Assembly (NCBI RefSeq): GCF_016827605.1 | Contig: NZ_JAEPJQ010000009.1 | Coordinates: 1 to 64,000 of the forward strand | Direction of reading: 5' to 3' | From: Hyunsoonleella ulvae | Lineage (GTDB): Bacteria; Bacteroidota; Bacteroidia; Flavobacteriales; Flavobacteriaceae | DNA: 64,000 bases | Part shown: positions 27,810 through 36,413 of the stretch, one piece after another | How the letters are laid out: every line of letters starts with the position of its first letter | Position numbering within the stretch: position 1 is the stretch's first letter | Made by a program: the position numbers and the translations under genes | The notes under the pieces: model-generated | Told to the model about the DNA's origin: nothing | The model's database searches: none | Seen by the model: only the letters and a program-made list of their open reading frames with translations

Positions 27810-28874
27810 TTAAGCTTTACTTTCTAATTCACTCATTACTTCTACCAATACTTTTACACTATCTATAGGTAAGGCATTGTACATAGATGCTCTGTAACCA
27901 CCAACACTTCTATGTCCGTTTACGGCACTAACGCCAGCTTCTTTCAACATCGTATCAAACGTTTCCTTTAAATTTTCATTTTCTAATGTAAATGTGGCAT
28001 TCATGAAAGATCGGTCTCCTTTTGCAGCAAACCCTTTAAACAATGGGTTTAAGTCTATTTCAGAATACATTAAGCGTGCTTTCTTTTCGTTTTCCTTTTC
28101 TATAGCAGCTATTCCGCCTTGCTCTTTTAACCATTCTAAAGTTAACATAGAAGTGTACACAGCGAAAACAGGTGGTGTGTTAAACATACTGCCTTTATCG
28201 ATATGTACTTTATAATCCATCATTGATGGAATTTTACGAGATACTTTTCCTAAAACATCTTCTTTAACCACCACTAGAGTTGTTCCAGCTGGGCCCATAT
28301 TTTTTTGAGCTCCTGCATAAATGATATCGAATTTAGAAAAATCAATAACTCTTGAAAAAATATCACTACTCATATCGCAAACCATTGGCACTGGTGAGTT
28401 TGGAAACTCTTTCATTTGCGTACCATATATGGTGTTGTTTGAGGTACAGTGAAAATAATCGTAGTCCTCAGGAATCTCGTAACCTTTTGGTATGTAGTTG
28501 TAATTGGCATCTTTAGAGGAGCCAACTTCATATATATCATCGTAAATTTTAGCTTCTTTAATTGCTTTTGCAGCCCAAGAACCAGAGTTTAAATATCCCG
28601 CTCTTTTTTCTAAAAGGTTAAGTGCCACCATTAAAAATTGGGTGCTTGCTCCACCTTGCAGAAATAACGCTTTGTAACCTTTGCCTTCAAGACCTAAAAG
28701 TTCTAAAGCTAAAGCTCTAGCGTTTTCCATAATATCAACAAAAGCCTTGCTTCTATGGGATATCTCTATTAAAGATAATCCGCTTCCATCTAAATCTACT
28801 AGGGCTTGTGAGGCTTTTAATAATACTTCTGGGGGTAAAATACTTGGTCCTGCGCTAAAGTTGTGTTTTTTCAT
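27810..28874 (-). CDS. serC: 3-phosphoserine/phosphohydroxythreonine aminotransferase
   Basis: A PLP enzyme of the class V aminotransferases that converts 3-phosphohydroxypyruvate and glutamate to phosphoserine. The start KKHNFSAGPSILP (2-14) and HRSVGGYRASMYNALP near the end are family signatures. The PLP lysine lies in GAQKNMGPAG (about residue 191) and the phosphate loop GGASTQFLMV near 74-83. It has 354 residues, the normal length. It lies between serA and the acyl-CoA reductase on one strand, so the three may be co-transcribed. Confidence 0.94.
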   Translation of the reverse strand: MKKHNFSAGPSILPPEVLLKASQALVDLDGSGLSLIEISHRSKAFVDIMENARALALELLGLEGKGYKALFLQGGASTQFLMVALNLLEKRAGYLNSGSWAAKAIKEAKIYDDIYEVGSSKDANYNYIPKGYEIPEDYDYFHCTSNNTIYGTQMKEFPNSPVPMVCDMSSDIFSRVIDFSKFDIIYAGAQKNMGPAGTTLVVVKEDVLGKVSRKIPSMMDYKVHIDKGSMFNTPPVFAVYTSMLTLEWLKEQGGIAAIEKENEKKARLMYSEIDLNPLFKGFAAKGDRSFMNATFTLENENLKETFDTMLKEAGVSAVNGHRSVGGYRASMYNALPIDSVKVLVEVMSELESKA

Positions 28875-28955
28875 CTTTATTGTGTGGTGAAATTTAAAGA
28901 TGCAAAGTTGATAATTAATTCAATATTTTTCACTAAAAAATCAATAATTTTTTCG

Positions 28956-30014
28956 TCAAATCGATAATAAAAATTTAACAGAATCTACACTATCCGCATA
29001 ATCCCAAAGTTGTGGCTTTTGGGTTGCTCCAAAGGGCACTTCATTTTTAATAATTCCTTTAGCAACTATACATTGTATTTGGTCTTGATCTTGGATTAGT
29101 TTTGCTTTTATACTTTCAGCGGTATCATAATATTCATAAAACACAGTAGCTATTGGTGATGCATAGTTTTTGTCTTCTTTTATCATGAAGAAACCGTTTT
29201 CTAGCATATCAAATTCACTCATTAGATACACTGCTTTGTTGTAATCGTAATTATTGGCATATTTTGCCTTTTCTATAATGGGATGCCAGTGGTACATGGC
29301 TTCAAAAAAGGGATTGAAATCATAACCATTTGGCACAAAAAGTTTAGATACATTTCTACACCCCAAACCATAGTATCTAAAAATATCCTCTGAGAGGTTT
29401 TTTAAGTCCTCGTTAGATTCATTTCCTGTTAAAACTGCTACTGAATTTCTATTGTTTCTTATAATAGATGGTTTGTCTTTAAAATAATATTCAAAGTAGC
29501 GTGCCGTATTATTGCTACCAGTGGCAATTACAGCATCAAAATTTTCAAGTTTCTTTTCAGTAAAATTTATGTATCCTTTAAACTCTGGAGCAACATATTC
29601 TAAATACTTGGCTAAAAACGGCAACAAATGTTTGTCGTTAGAAGACTGTTTAACCAAAACCTTATGTCCTGTAATAAGCACCGCTAAAAAATCATGAAAC
29701 CCTACTAGTGGAATGTTTCCTGCCATTATTACAGCAACTGTTTTAGGGGTTAATCCTGATATTTTATAGGGTTGCAACCATTTGGTAAGTTGCTCTAGTG
29801 TTAAAGCTGTAGCCCAAGAGTTTAGGGCATAACGCAAGTTTTCAGTGGTAAACCATCCATTGTGTTCTTCGGCTAATTTTAATTGGTGTTTAAAACCGTC
29901 AAAGAATAGATCGTTATGTTCAACTTTATTGTCTTTTTGGATGTTTGCGTTAGAAAATTGCCGTATAAAATCTCCTAATTTTACAAAAGCGTTAATTCTA
30001 TCTTGTAATTGCAT
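28956..30014 (-). CDS. LuxC-like acyl-CoA reductase
   Basis: A NAD(P)H-dependent fatty acyl-CoA or acyl-enzyme reductase of the LuxC family (aldehyde dehydrogenase fold). The signature VIMAGNIPLVGFHDFLAVLI (about 93-112) and VIATGSNNTARYFEYYF (near 163-179) are typical. The candidate catalytic Cys lies in RYYGLGCRNVSKLFVPNG (near 220). A longer frame starts at 30077, but minus-strand TAAATTTG (30066-30059) and the ferredoxin promoter lie in that extension, so I chose the ATG at 30014, giving 352 residues beginning MQLQDRINAFVKLGDF. Bacteroidota often carry it beside serC; the physiological substrate is not known. Confidence 0.82.
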   Translation of the reverse strand: MQLQDRINAFVKLGDFIRQFSNANIQKDNKVEHNDLFFDGFKHQLKLAEEHNGWFTTENLRYALNSWATALTLEQLTKWLQPYKISGLTPKTVAVIMAGNIPLVGFHDFLAVLITGHKVLVKQSSNDKHLLPFLAKYLEYVAPEFKGYINFTEKKLENFDAVIATGSNNTARYFEYYFKDKPSIIRNNRNSVAVLTGNESNEDLKNLSEDIFRYYGLGCRNVSKLFVPNGYDFNPFFEAMYHWHPIIEKAKYANNYDYNKAVYLMSEFDMLENGFFMIKEDKNYASPIATVFYEYYDTAESIKAKLIQDQDQIQCIVAKGIIKNEVPFGATQKPQLWDYADSVDSVKFLLSI

Positions 30015-30020
30015 CCTTAA

Positions 30021-30052
30021 TTTGGTTATGAATGGTTTTGGCTTTATTTTTG
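30021..30052 (+). promoter_or_regulatory. Promoter of the ferredoxin gene
   Basis: TTTG (30021-30024), 20 bases, then TATTTTTG (30045-30052) match the Bacteroidota consensus, leaving a leader of about 55 bases. The divergent reductase gene has its own -7 TAAATTTG at 30066-30059, so the two promoters overlap face to face. Confidence 0.6.
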
Positions 30053-30058
30053 CGACTG

Positions 30059-30066
30059 CAAATTTA
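30059..30066 (-). promoter_or_regulatory. Putative -7 element of the acyl-CoA reductase gene
   Basis: TAAATTTG on the minus strand matches TAnnTTTG, about 45 bp before the chosen ATG. It lies 6 bp from the ferredoxin -7 element on the other strand. Confidence 0.45.
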
Positions 30067-30112
30067 ATGAAACTCATATAGAGTTCTTGAATTTTAAAAA
30101 ATAAAAATTACT

Positions 30113-30466
30113 ATGGCAATTATAATAACAGACGAATGTATAAACTGTGGTGCTTGCGAGCCTGAGTGCCCCAACACAGCAATATACGAAGGTGCCGACG
30201 ATTGGCGCTATAAAGATGGTACCAGTTTAGAGGGAAAAGTAGTACTTACTGACGGTAGAGAAGTAGATGCAGATGAAGCCCAAGAGCCTGTAAGTGATGA
30301 ATTATATTACATTGTACCAGATAAGTGTACGGAATGTAAAGGGTTTCATGATGAGCCACAATGTGCGGCGGTATGTCCTGTAGATTGTTGTGTACCTGAT
30401 GAAGATGTTGTAGAAACAGAAGAGGAATTGTTGGCAAAACAACGTTTTATGCATCCTGATGGGTAG
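30113..30466 (+). CDS. 4Fe-4S dicluster ferredoxin
   Basis: A cytoplasmic electron carrier of 117 residues with two [4Fe-4S] clusters. The first site is C9, C12, C15, C19 ([14 protein letters not shown]). The second has C72, C75, C84 and C88 with the longer CxxC-x8-CxxxC spacing and also CVP nearby, as in Allochromatium/Azotobacter-type ferredoxins. The C-terminus is acidic ([12 protein letters not shown]). It is divergent from the acyl-CoA reductase, which suggests that the two are co-regulated; the redox partner is not known. Confidence 0.93.
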   Translation: MAIIITDECINCGACEPECPNTAIYEGADDWRYKDGTSLEGKVVLTDGREVDADEAQEPVSDELYYIVPDKCTECKGFHDEPQCAAVCPVDCCVPDEDVVETEEELLAKQRFMHPDG

Positions 30467-30491
30467 TAGATATATAGACAGTAAAATATAT

Positions 30492-30522
30492 TAAAATCCC
30501 GAGCGTAAGCTTGGGATTTTTT
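30492..30522 (+). terminator. Intrinsic terminator of the ferredoxin gene
   Basis: AAAATCCC plus AGC pairs with GCT plus GGGATTTT, with one mismatch and a short loop, followed by a T run, 26 bp past the stop. Confidence 0.85.
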
Positions 30523-30533
30523 ATGCCAATAGA

Positions 30534-30571
30534 AAAGTCCCAATTATCTAATACAATGTAATTGGGACTTT
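30534..30571 (-). terminator. Intrinsic terminator of the secreted-protein gene
   Basis: AAAGTCCCAATTA and TAATTGGGACTTT form a perfect 13-bp stem with a 12-base loop, 25 bp past the stop of the minus-strand gene. It is convergent with the ferredoxin terminator. Confidence 0.85.
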
Positions 30572-30595
30572 AACATTTGAATATGTAGCATCTGT

Positions 30596-30988
30596 TTAAA
30601 ACCGTATTGACGGTAGTTCTTCTGCCAATTCCTTTAGAGCGTTTTTGTTTTCTGTTGCTTTATCTTTTTTTAATGTAGATGCTTGTGATTTGTTTAAAGG
30701 CGATATGGATTTATCTTCTCCAAAAAAGTTAAGAGAAGGCATTTCCTCATATAAATCTCTGTAAAACTGTTGTCCAATAGTGTTTTTGTGTTTTTGTGAG
30801 GTTGTTATGTCTAACACGTCTGTTTCACTGTAATATTTATAATCGCCATTAAAATCTAAAGACGGCAATTCTTTTAAAGTTTCTGCATAAAAGTTACTGT
30901 TATCTAATGCAGTGTTTTCTTGTGCATTAATGGTAGTGGTGCTCCAAAAAATCGCAATTATTGCAAATAATCTAATTATCTTTCTCAT
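30596..30988 (-). CDS. Small secreted protein with repeated ELPS motifs
   Basis: A 130-residue protein with a signal peptide (1-22, ending INAQE). I do not recognise a family. The mature part has three copies of a motif E-L/M-PS-L/I-x-F: KELPSLDF (about 38-45), EEMPSLNF (about 80-87) and EELPSIRF at the very C-terminus, the first two followed by FGxDK/NGDYK and spaced about 42 residues. The C-terminal copy could be a recognition tail. Likely periplasmic or secreted; transcribed alone. Confidence 0.65.
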   Translation of the reverse strand: MRKIIRLFAIIAIFWSTTTINAQENTALDNSNFYAETLKELPSLDFNGDYKYYSETDVLDITTSQKHKNTIGQQFYRDLYEEMPSLNFFGEDKSISPLNKSQASTLKKDKATENKNALKELAEELPSIRF

Positions 30989-31257
30989 AATTTAAATATT
31001 GTTACTTATTTATATCTAAAATTACGAAATATTCATTTATAATTTATAGAAAACGCATTAATACTTTTTATGAATACGATAATGGATTGTTATGGTTTTA
31101 AGTGAAAGCTTGGGGTTTTTGTTTATAAATCATTGAAAATTATTTATTGGTATATATAGTTTTAAATGTTAGAAAAGCTAATTTTGATAATTAAGCGGGA
31201 AGTTTTTATAAAACTTAGTGGTATTGTCACTTTTCAAAACAGTGTAGTTGAAGATTT

Positions 31258-31857
31258 ATGCAAAATATATTTTTTATTAAAATAGTTTTCTTGACATCAA
31301 TTCTTTCCATATGCGAGACACATGCCCAAGTCGAACCTAACTTTAATTATCAAGTTTTAACAAGGGTAGGACATTTAAGCAAAGACAAAGAATTAGATTC
31401 TATTGTAGTAAAACAAGATACTGTAAATGAATTTAAACCTTATAAATTAGAGATTTATATTAATAAAAAAAAGTCTAGAAAAGCACTAGTGGTATCAACT
31501 GATAAAGCTATTGCTCCTGAACACTTTCGGGGAGTTGATGGTTTAGATGGAAAAAAAAGTTTTTCAGACATAAGAATAAAAAATCGTATTTTCACAATAG
31601 TTCATAACTATGAAAATCAGGTGCAGGAGCATTCATTCAGTTTGGAAGGTAGTCGATTTAAATTGATTAAGTATTATTCTATCAAGTTAGAGGAGAAGGG
31701 GAAAATTATTTATGAAACAATAAACTTTAACACACTTATTAGAAGGACTAAGACTATTAATAGTTCTGACAATCAGGTGCTTGATAGGGAATACAAATTA
31801 AGTACGGGTTCGAAGTACTTAAAAGATTTGAATATGGTACCCGAAACTTACCAATAA
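31258..31857 (+). CDS. Secreted protein of unknown function, FG-GAP-like
   Basis: A 199-residue protein with a signal peptide (1-22, ending THAQ). The segment VGHLSKDKELDSIVVKQDT (about 37-55) resembles the calcium-loop D-x-N/D-x-D-x-D pattern of FG-GAP/VCBS repeats, but acidic ligands are partly replaced, so this is only a weak suggestion. The rest has alternating strands ending TYQ. It stands alone between divergent and convergent neighbours. Function unknown. Confidence 0.6.
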   Translation: MQNIFFIKIVFLTSILSICETHAQVEPNFNYQVLTRVGHLSKDKELDSIVVKQDTVNEFKPYKLEIYINKKKSRKALVVSTDKAIAPEHFRGVDGLDGKKSFSDIRIKNRIFTIVHNYENQVQEHSFSLEGSRFKLIKYYSIKLEEKGKIIYETINFNTLIRRTKTINSSDNQVLDREYKLSTGSKYLKDLNMVPETYQ

Positions 31858-31909
31858 GAATAATATAAAGTCAGCACGAGCTATCAAAAGAATAAGTATA
31901 CACAAAACC

Positions 31910-33379
31910 TCATTCTCCACTTTCAAACGCCTTCATCTCCAAAGAAGGTTCTAAAACCCCTTCGTTATCCCAAATAGTTTTTTGGTAAGTGCTTAGTTTG
32001 GTAACGGGTGTTTTTTCAACTTGCCGTTCTGCCTGAAAATCTAAGAATGTTATTTTTTTAGTTGTAGTGATTAGCAATTCTTCTTTAGTCTTGTTGTTAC
32101 CTTCTAGCGTAAAATCAAAAGCTACTTTATGGCGTTCGCTACTATTTTCTATAAATTTTAAAGGTCGGCTTACATAAAAATAGCTACCAGAAATGCGTTT
32201 AATATATTTTGGGTGGTAGAGACTAGTGCTGTCTTTTTCAAAAATTAAAGTGCCTTCGCTCACATTTTCAATGTATTTTACACCCAATAATAGCTTAAGG
32301 TTAAATTTTTGTCCGCGTCTGTTTTTGTAATAACTATAATCTATTTGGGTTATAGCATAGGTCTCATCTGCCACATAAAGTTTACCCGTATATTTTGCTT
32401 TTCCTTTTTTGGGGATAAATGCAATTACATAGGTAAGTTCTCCATTATTGTAGCCTACATCCTCAATATTGTATTTGTATAAATTATTATCTAATATCTT
32501 GTTTAAAAAAGAAGCATCGTAAAACTGGGTGTGTTTTAATAGTGATTTTGTGTCGTTATTTAAATAGGAAACTTTGTATTCATTTTTATCATCGTCTTTA
32601 AAATTACTATCATTTAGGGCTAAAGAGTCTTCAATTTTAAAGAGTCCAGTTTTTAATTTATATGTTTTTGTGGTGTCTAAATAGGTAAGAATAATATTTT
32701 GCATTTTCTCCTGAACGTTATCTATGGAGAAATTGTTTTTGGCATCCAATAGTTCTGTAGCTTTTACAACCTTTAGTTTAATACTGTCCCTATCTAAAGT
32801 AAATACTACGCCTTTAAAGTCAGCAAACTGTACCATATTGCTTTGTTTTATTTGGTTACCCAAAGCCGTTAAGCTATTGTTTACGCTTTCTAATTGTTGC
32901 TTCTTAACGTTTGATGCTTTATCGATTTCAAACTCTAAACTTTTAAAATCAACACGATCTGTAGTGCGTTTAAAAATATGGTATTGCTGTAGTTTAAAGT
33001 TGTAATTATCAGTAAGTTTAGCCTTAACCTTTGCAATAATAACATATGCATTTGGGGCTTTTGTGCTAATAAATACTTCATCTAATTGGTTAATGGCTTC
33101 TGCGAGTTCAATTACATAATTAAGCGCTTTAATCTCTTTAATGGTAAGTGTTTTATTCTCATAACCCATACAAGAAATGGTAATGGGGTTTGTGTCATTT
33201 TTAGAAGAAATGGTAAAAAAGCCTTCGTCGTTAGAAATAACACCAGCATATTCCCCAGTTTTAATATTAGCATAGGGAATGGGGTGTTTTGTATGCTTAT
33301 CAAGAAGCTTTACAGTTACGTTTTGTGATGTAAGCGTTGCGCAGTAGCATACAAAAAGAATAAAAAAAATGGATTTCAT
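31910..33379 (-). CDS. Carboxypeptidase-regulatory-like domain protein
   Basis: A secreted, 489-residue protein with a signal peptide (1-19, ending LTSQ) and an N-terminal carboxypeptidase-D regulatory-like domain (about 20-95: TVKLLDKHTKHPIPYANI, GVISNDEGFFTI, ITISCMGYENKTLTI). The large C-terminal part lacks a known enzyme motif and contains long beta strands, in the manner of the DUF5686-like surface proteins. It is probably attached to the outer membrane or periplasm. Transcribed alone. Assignment beyond the domain is uncertain. Confidence 0.72.
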   Translation of the reverse strand: MKSIFFILFVCYCATLTSQNVTVKLLDKHTKHPIPYANIKTGEYAGVISNDEGFFTISSKNDTNPITISCMGYENKTLTIKEIKALNYVIELAEAINQLDEVFISTKAPNAYVIIAKVKAKLTDNYNFKLQQYHIFKRTTDRVDFKSLEFEIDKASNVKKQQLESVNNSLTALGNQIKQSNMVQFADFKGVVFTLDRDSIKLKVVKATELLDAKNNFSIDNVQEKMQNIILTYLDTTKTYKLKTGLFKIEDSLALNDSNFKDDDKNEYKVSYLNNDTKSLLKHTQFYDASFLNKILDNNLYKYNIEDVGYNNGELTYVIAFIPKKGKAKYTGKLYVADETYAITQIDYSYYKNRRGQKFNLKLLLGVKYIENVSEGTLIFEKDSTSLYHPKYIKRISGSYFYVSRPLKFIENSSERHKVAFDFTLEGNNKTKEELLITTTKKITFLDFQAERQVEKTPVTKLSTYQKTIWDNEGVLEPSLEMKAFESGE

Positions 33380-33544
33380 TTTGATGTGATGATTGATGTG
33401 TTTTTTATAAAACGATGCAAGTTAGGTATTGTTACAGCATAACATATAAGCAGAAAACCTATTTAACGTTTAATTATAACAAAGCAGGTTGTTTTTATTA
33501 AATATTCTTAAAGTTTTAAGATGAAAAATTTCTTATTTATTGTC

Positions 33545-33552
33545 TACATTTG
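33545..33552 (+). promoter_or_regulatory. Putative -7 element of ychF
   Basis: TACATTTG matches TAnnTTTG 50 bp upstream of the ychF ATG. A -33 TTTG is not evident at the usual spacing. Confidence 0.4.
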
Positions 33553-33601
33553 CACTCGCTAAATATTCTTGTCTCACAGGAATTACAAAATAAAATTAGT
33601 T

Positions 33602-34696
33602 ATGAAAGCAGGTATCGTAGGCTTACCCAATGTTGGAAAATCCACTTTATTTAATTGTTTGTCTAATGCCAAGGCGCAAAGTGCAAACTTTCCATTTTGT
33701 ACTATAGAACCTAATATAGGTGTGGTAAATGTACCGGACCCTAGATTAGAAAAATTAGAAAGCTTGGTAAATCCAGAAAAAGTAATTCCTGCTACAGTAG
33801 AGATTGTAGATATTGCTGGATTGGTAAAAGGCGCAAGTAAAGGGGAAGGATTAGGAAATCAGTTTTTAGCGAATATTAGAGAGACTGATGCTATTTTGCA
33901 TGTTTTGCGTTGTTTTGATAACGATAATATTGTACATGTAGATGGTAGTGTAGACCCTATAAGAGACAAGGAAACCATTGATATGGAGCTGCAATTAAAA
34001 GATCTAGAAACTGCAGAGAAGAAATTGGATAAAGTAAAGCGAGCCGCTAAAACAGGAAACAAAGAAGCGCAGGCCGAAGAAGCTATTTTATTAAAAATAA
34101 AGGAAGGTTTAGGGGCAGGAACTTCGGTAAGGGCTCTGGAATTTAGTGATGAAGATTATCTGGACTATGTAAAGCCACTACAATTTATAACCGATAAACC
34201 TGTGATGTATGTGTGTAATGTAGATGAAGGGGCTGCCGTTTCTGGGAATGATTATGTAGAACAGGTAAGAGAAACTGTTAAGGACGAAAATGCTGAGGTT
34301 TTAGTTTTAGCAGTAGGTACTGAAGCTGATATTAATGAGTTGGACGATTACGAAGAGCGTCAATTATTTTTACAAGATATTGGTTTAGAAGAACCTGGAT
34401 CAGCAAAATTAATTCGTGGCGCTTACAAGTTATTAAATCAACAAACCTATTTTACTGCGGGTGTTAAAGAAGTACGTGCTTGGACTGTAGATATTGGTGC
34501 TACTGCACCTCAAGCTGCTGGAGTTATACATACCGATTTTGAAAAAGGATTTATACGTGCAGAAGTTATTGCCTACGATGATTATGTATCCTACGGAAGT
34601 GAAGCAAAAGTAAAAGAAGCTGGTAAGATGCGAGTGGAGGGAAAAAACTACATTGTTAAGGATGGGGATATAATGCATTTCTTATTTAATGTTTAA
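33602..34696 (+). CDS. ychF: Redox-regulated P-loop ATPase YchF (Obg family)
   Basis: A cytoplasmic ATPase of the Obg superfamily that binds ribosomes and preferentially hydrolyses [12 protein letters not shown] (residues 7-15) is the G1 loop, [10 protein letters not shown] the G3 region, and the C-terminal TGS domain carries [14 protein letters not shown]. The frame continues upstream to an in-frame TTG at 33569, but the ATG at 33602 gives the canonical [10 protein letters not shown] start and 364 residues, the usual length. Assignment is very secure. Confidence 0.95.
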   Translation: MKAGIVGLPNVGKSTLFNCLSNAKAQSANFPFCTIEPNIGVVNVPDPRLEKLESLVNPEKVIPATVEIVDIAGLVKGASKGEGLGNQFLANIRETDAILHVLRCFDNDNIVHVDGSVDPIRDKETIDMELQLKDLETAEKKLDKVKRAAKTGNKEAQAEEAILLKIKEGLGAGTSVRALEFSDEDYLDYVKPLQFITDKPVMYVCNVDEGAAVSGNDYVEQVRETVKDENAEVLVLAVGTEADINELDDYEERQLFLQDIGLEEPGSAKLIRGAYKLLNQQTYFTAGVKEVRAWTVDIGATAPQAAGVIHTDFEKGFIRAEVIAYDDYVSYGSEAKVKEAGKMRVEGKNYIVKDGDIMHFLFNV

Positions 34697-34775
34697 TTTT
34701 TTTGTGTAATGTGTATTTTTGACTAATATTGTAAGGTTTTATTTATAGGCCAAAATTTAATACAAATATTGTCAA

Positions 34776-35282
34776 ATGCCTTCAATAGAGATTAAAACTC
34801 ACATAAATTGTGATATTCAAACCTGCTTTGATCTAGCTAGGAGCATTGATATCCATAAAAAATCTCTACAGCATACAAGCGAAATACCAATATCAGGTAA
34901 AACTACAGGCCTTATAGAGCTTGGGGAATGGGTAAGTTGGGAGGCTAAACACTTAGGCTTTGTACAACATTTAACTTCAAAAATAATCGAATTTGATAAG
35001 CCAAATTTCTTTGTTGGCGAAATGGTATTTGGTGCTTTTAAATCCCTTAGGCATGAGCATTTTTTTAGAAAGTTTAATGAGGGTACATTAATGATTGATA
35101 GGCTTTATTTTGAATCTCCACACGGACTTTTAGGACACTTAGCTAATGTGCTATTTTTAAAGCGGTATATGTCTAAACTTCTGAAAACCAGAAATAAAAT
35201 TTTAAAAAGAGAAGCAGAAAGTATGTGTGAAAAGAATTTAGCCTCTAAAGCGTCTTCTAAAAACAAAGAGGTAGTATTTTAA
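34776..35282 (+). CDS. SRPBCC-family protein
   Basis: A 168-residue soluble protein of the SRPBCC/polyketide-cyclase-like superfamily, with a START-like cavity for hydrophobic ligands. The pattern IEIKTHINCDIQTCFDLARSI at the start, GEWVSWEAKHLGFVQHLTSKI in the middle and FFRKFNEGTLMIDRLYFESPHG later fit the family. It follows ychF by 79 bp on the same strand and may be co-transcribed. The ligand is unknown; related proteins are sometimes labelled cell-division inhibitor-like without evidence. Confidence 0.75.
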   Translation: MPSIEIKTHINCDIQTCFDLARSIDIHKKSLQHTSEIPISGKTTGLIELGEWVSWEAKHLGFVQHLTSKIIEFDKPNFFVGEMVFGAFKSLRHEHFFRKFNEGTLMIDRLYFESPHGLLGHLANVLFLKRYMSKLLKTRNKILKREAESMCEKNLASKASSKNKEVVF

Positions 35283-35391
35283 TCACTTAACTTTTTCTAT
35301 CTGGTCTGGTTTATTGTTGCGCAGGTGTTGGATATCGTAATTCACTAAATTAATGCCTTAGGGCTGTAAACCATATTTATACTTTCGTACC

Positions 35392-36297
35392 ATGTACAAG
35401 AATAAAACATTTTGGTATGGTATATCTGTTGGTATTTTAGGTATCGTATTGTTTTCATCAAAGGCAGTAATGGTAAAGCTAGCTTATCAACATAACGTCG
35501 ATACTATTAGTATACTATTACTTCGTATGTTATTCTCTTTTCCGTTTTATGTTGTTGTTGCATTTTTGGTTAAAAGCAAAAAGCATCAAGATAATGTGAG
35601 ATTAAAGGATTATGCTTGGCTGGTGTTTTTCGGGTTTATAGGGTATTATTTAGCTAGTTATTTTGATTTTGTAGGGCTTATTTATATTAAGGCGAGTTTA
35701 GAGCGTATCATCCTATTTGTATACCCAACTTTGGTGCTGTTGCTTAACAAGGTTTTTTTAAAGAAAAAAATATCTAAAATTCAAAGTATTGCTGTGGCGT
35801 TGACATACTTAGGAATAGCTGTAGCTTTTTGGGATGAATTAAATATATCAGGGAAAGGAACGTTAACAGGAGGCTTTTTTGTTTTTTTAAGTGCTTTAAC
35901 TTACGCCTCCTATTTAGTGGGAAGTGGTTGGTTGATACCAAAATTTGGAGTCATGAAATTTACAGCTTATGCTATGTTGGTGTCTTGTATTTGTGTGTTT
36001 GTGCATTATAGTATAACTAGTGAAACCGATTTGTGGGGTTTTTCATGGGAAGTATATGTAATAGGGTTTTTAATTGCCATTTTTGCAACGGTAATCCCTT
36101 CGTTTCTGGTATCAGAGTCTATTAAAATAATTAGCTCATCTAATTTTGCCATTGCAGCTGGTATAGGGCCGATTTCCACCATAATTTTGGCCGCAATCTT
36201 TCTAGGAGAAACGCTCACTGTTTTTCAACTATTTGGTACTTTGGTAGTTATAGTTGGTATACTGTGGATGTCTGTTAAAAAGTCTAATTCTACCTAA
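35392..36297 (+). CDS. EamA/DMT-family permease
   Basis: An inner-membrane drug/metabolite transporter of 301 residues with about ten membrane helices in two EamA repeats (about 6-138 and 155-295). The second half contains IAAGIGPISTIILAAIFLGETL (about 253-274), a conserved EamA segment. It is transcribed to the right ahead of parE, from a start with TACTTTCG about 20 bp upstream, one base off the -7 consensus. Substrate unknown. Confidence 0.85.
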   Translation: MYKNKTFWYGISVGILGIVLFSSKAVMVKLAYQHNVDTISILLLRMLFSFPFYVVVAFLVKSKKHQDNVRLKDYAWLVFFGFIGYYLASYFDFVGLIYIKASLERIILFVYPTLVLLLNKVFLKKKISKIQSIAVALTYLGIAVAFWDELNISGKGTLTGGFFVFLSALTYASYLVGSGWLIPKFGVMKFTAYAMLVSCICVFVHYSITSETDLWGFSWEVYVIGFLIAIFATVIPSFLVSESIKIISSSNFAIAAGIGPISTIILAAIFLGETLTVFQLFGTLVVIVGILWMSVKKSNST

Positions 36298-36413
36298 AGA
36301 AACGTTCTCAACAAAATTTCAATTTTATTGTTAATTACTTTGTTTGGCAGTGGTTTTATATTTTGATATGTTGTACTATATTAGCGTGCTATCACAACAT
36401 TGTACCCTAATTT

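Noticed and set aside
30015-30077. Longer N-terminus of the acyl-CoA reductase
   Set aside because: It would run through both divergent promoters and does not resemble the family start.
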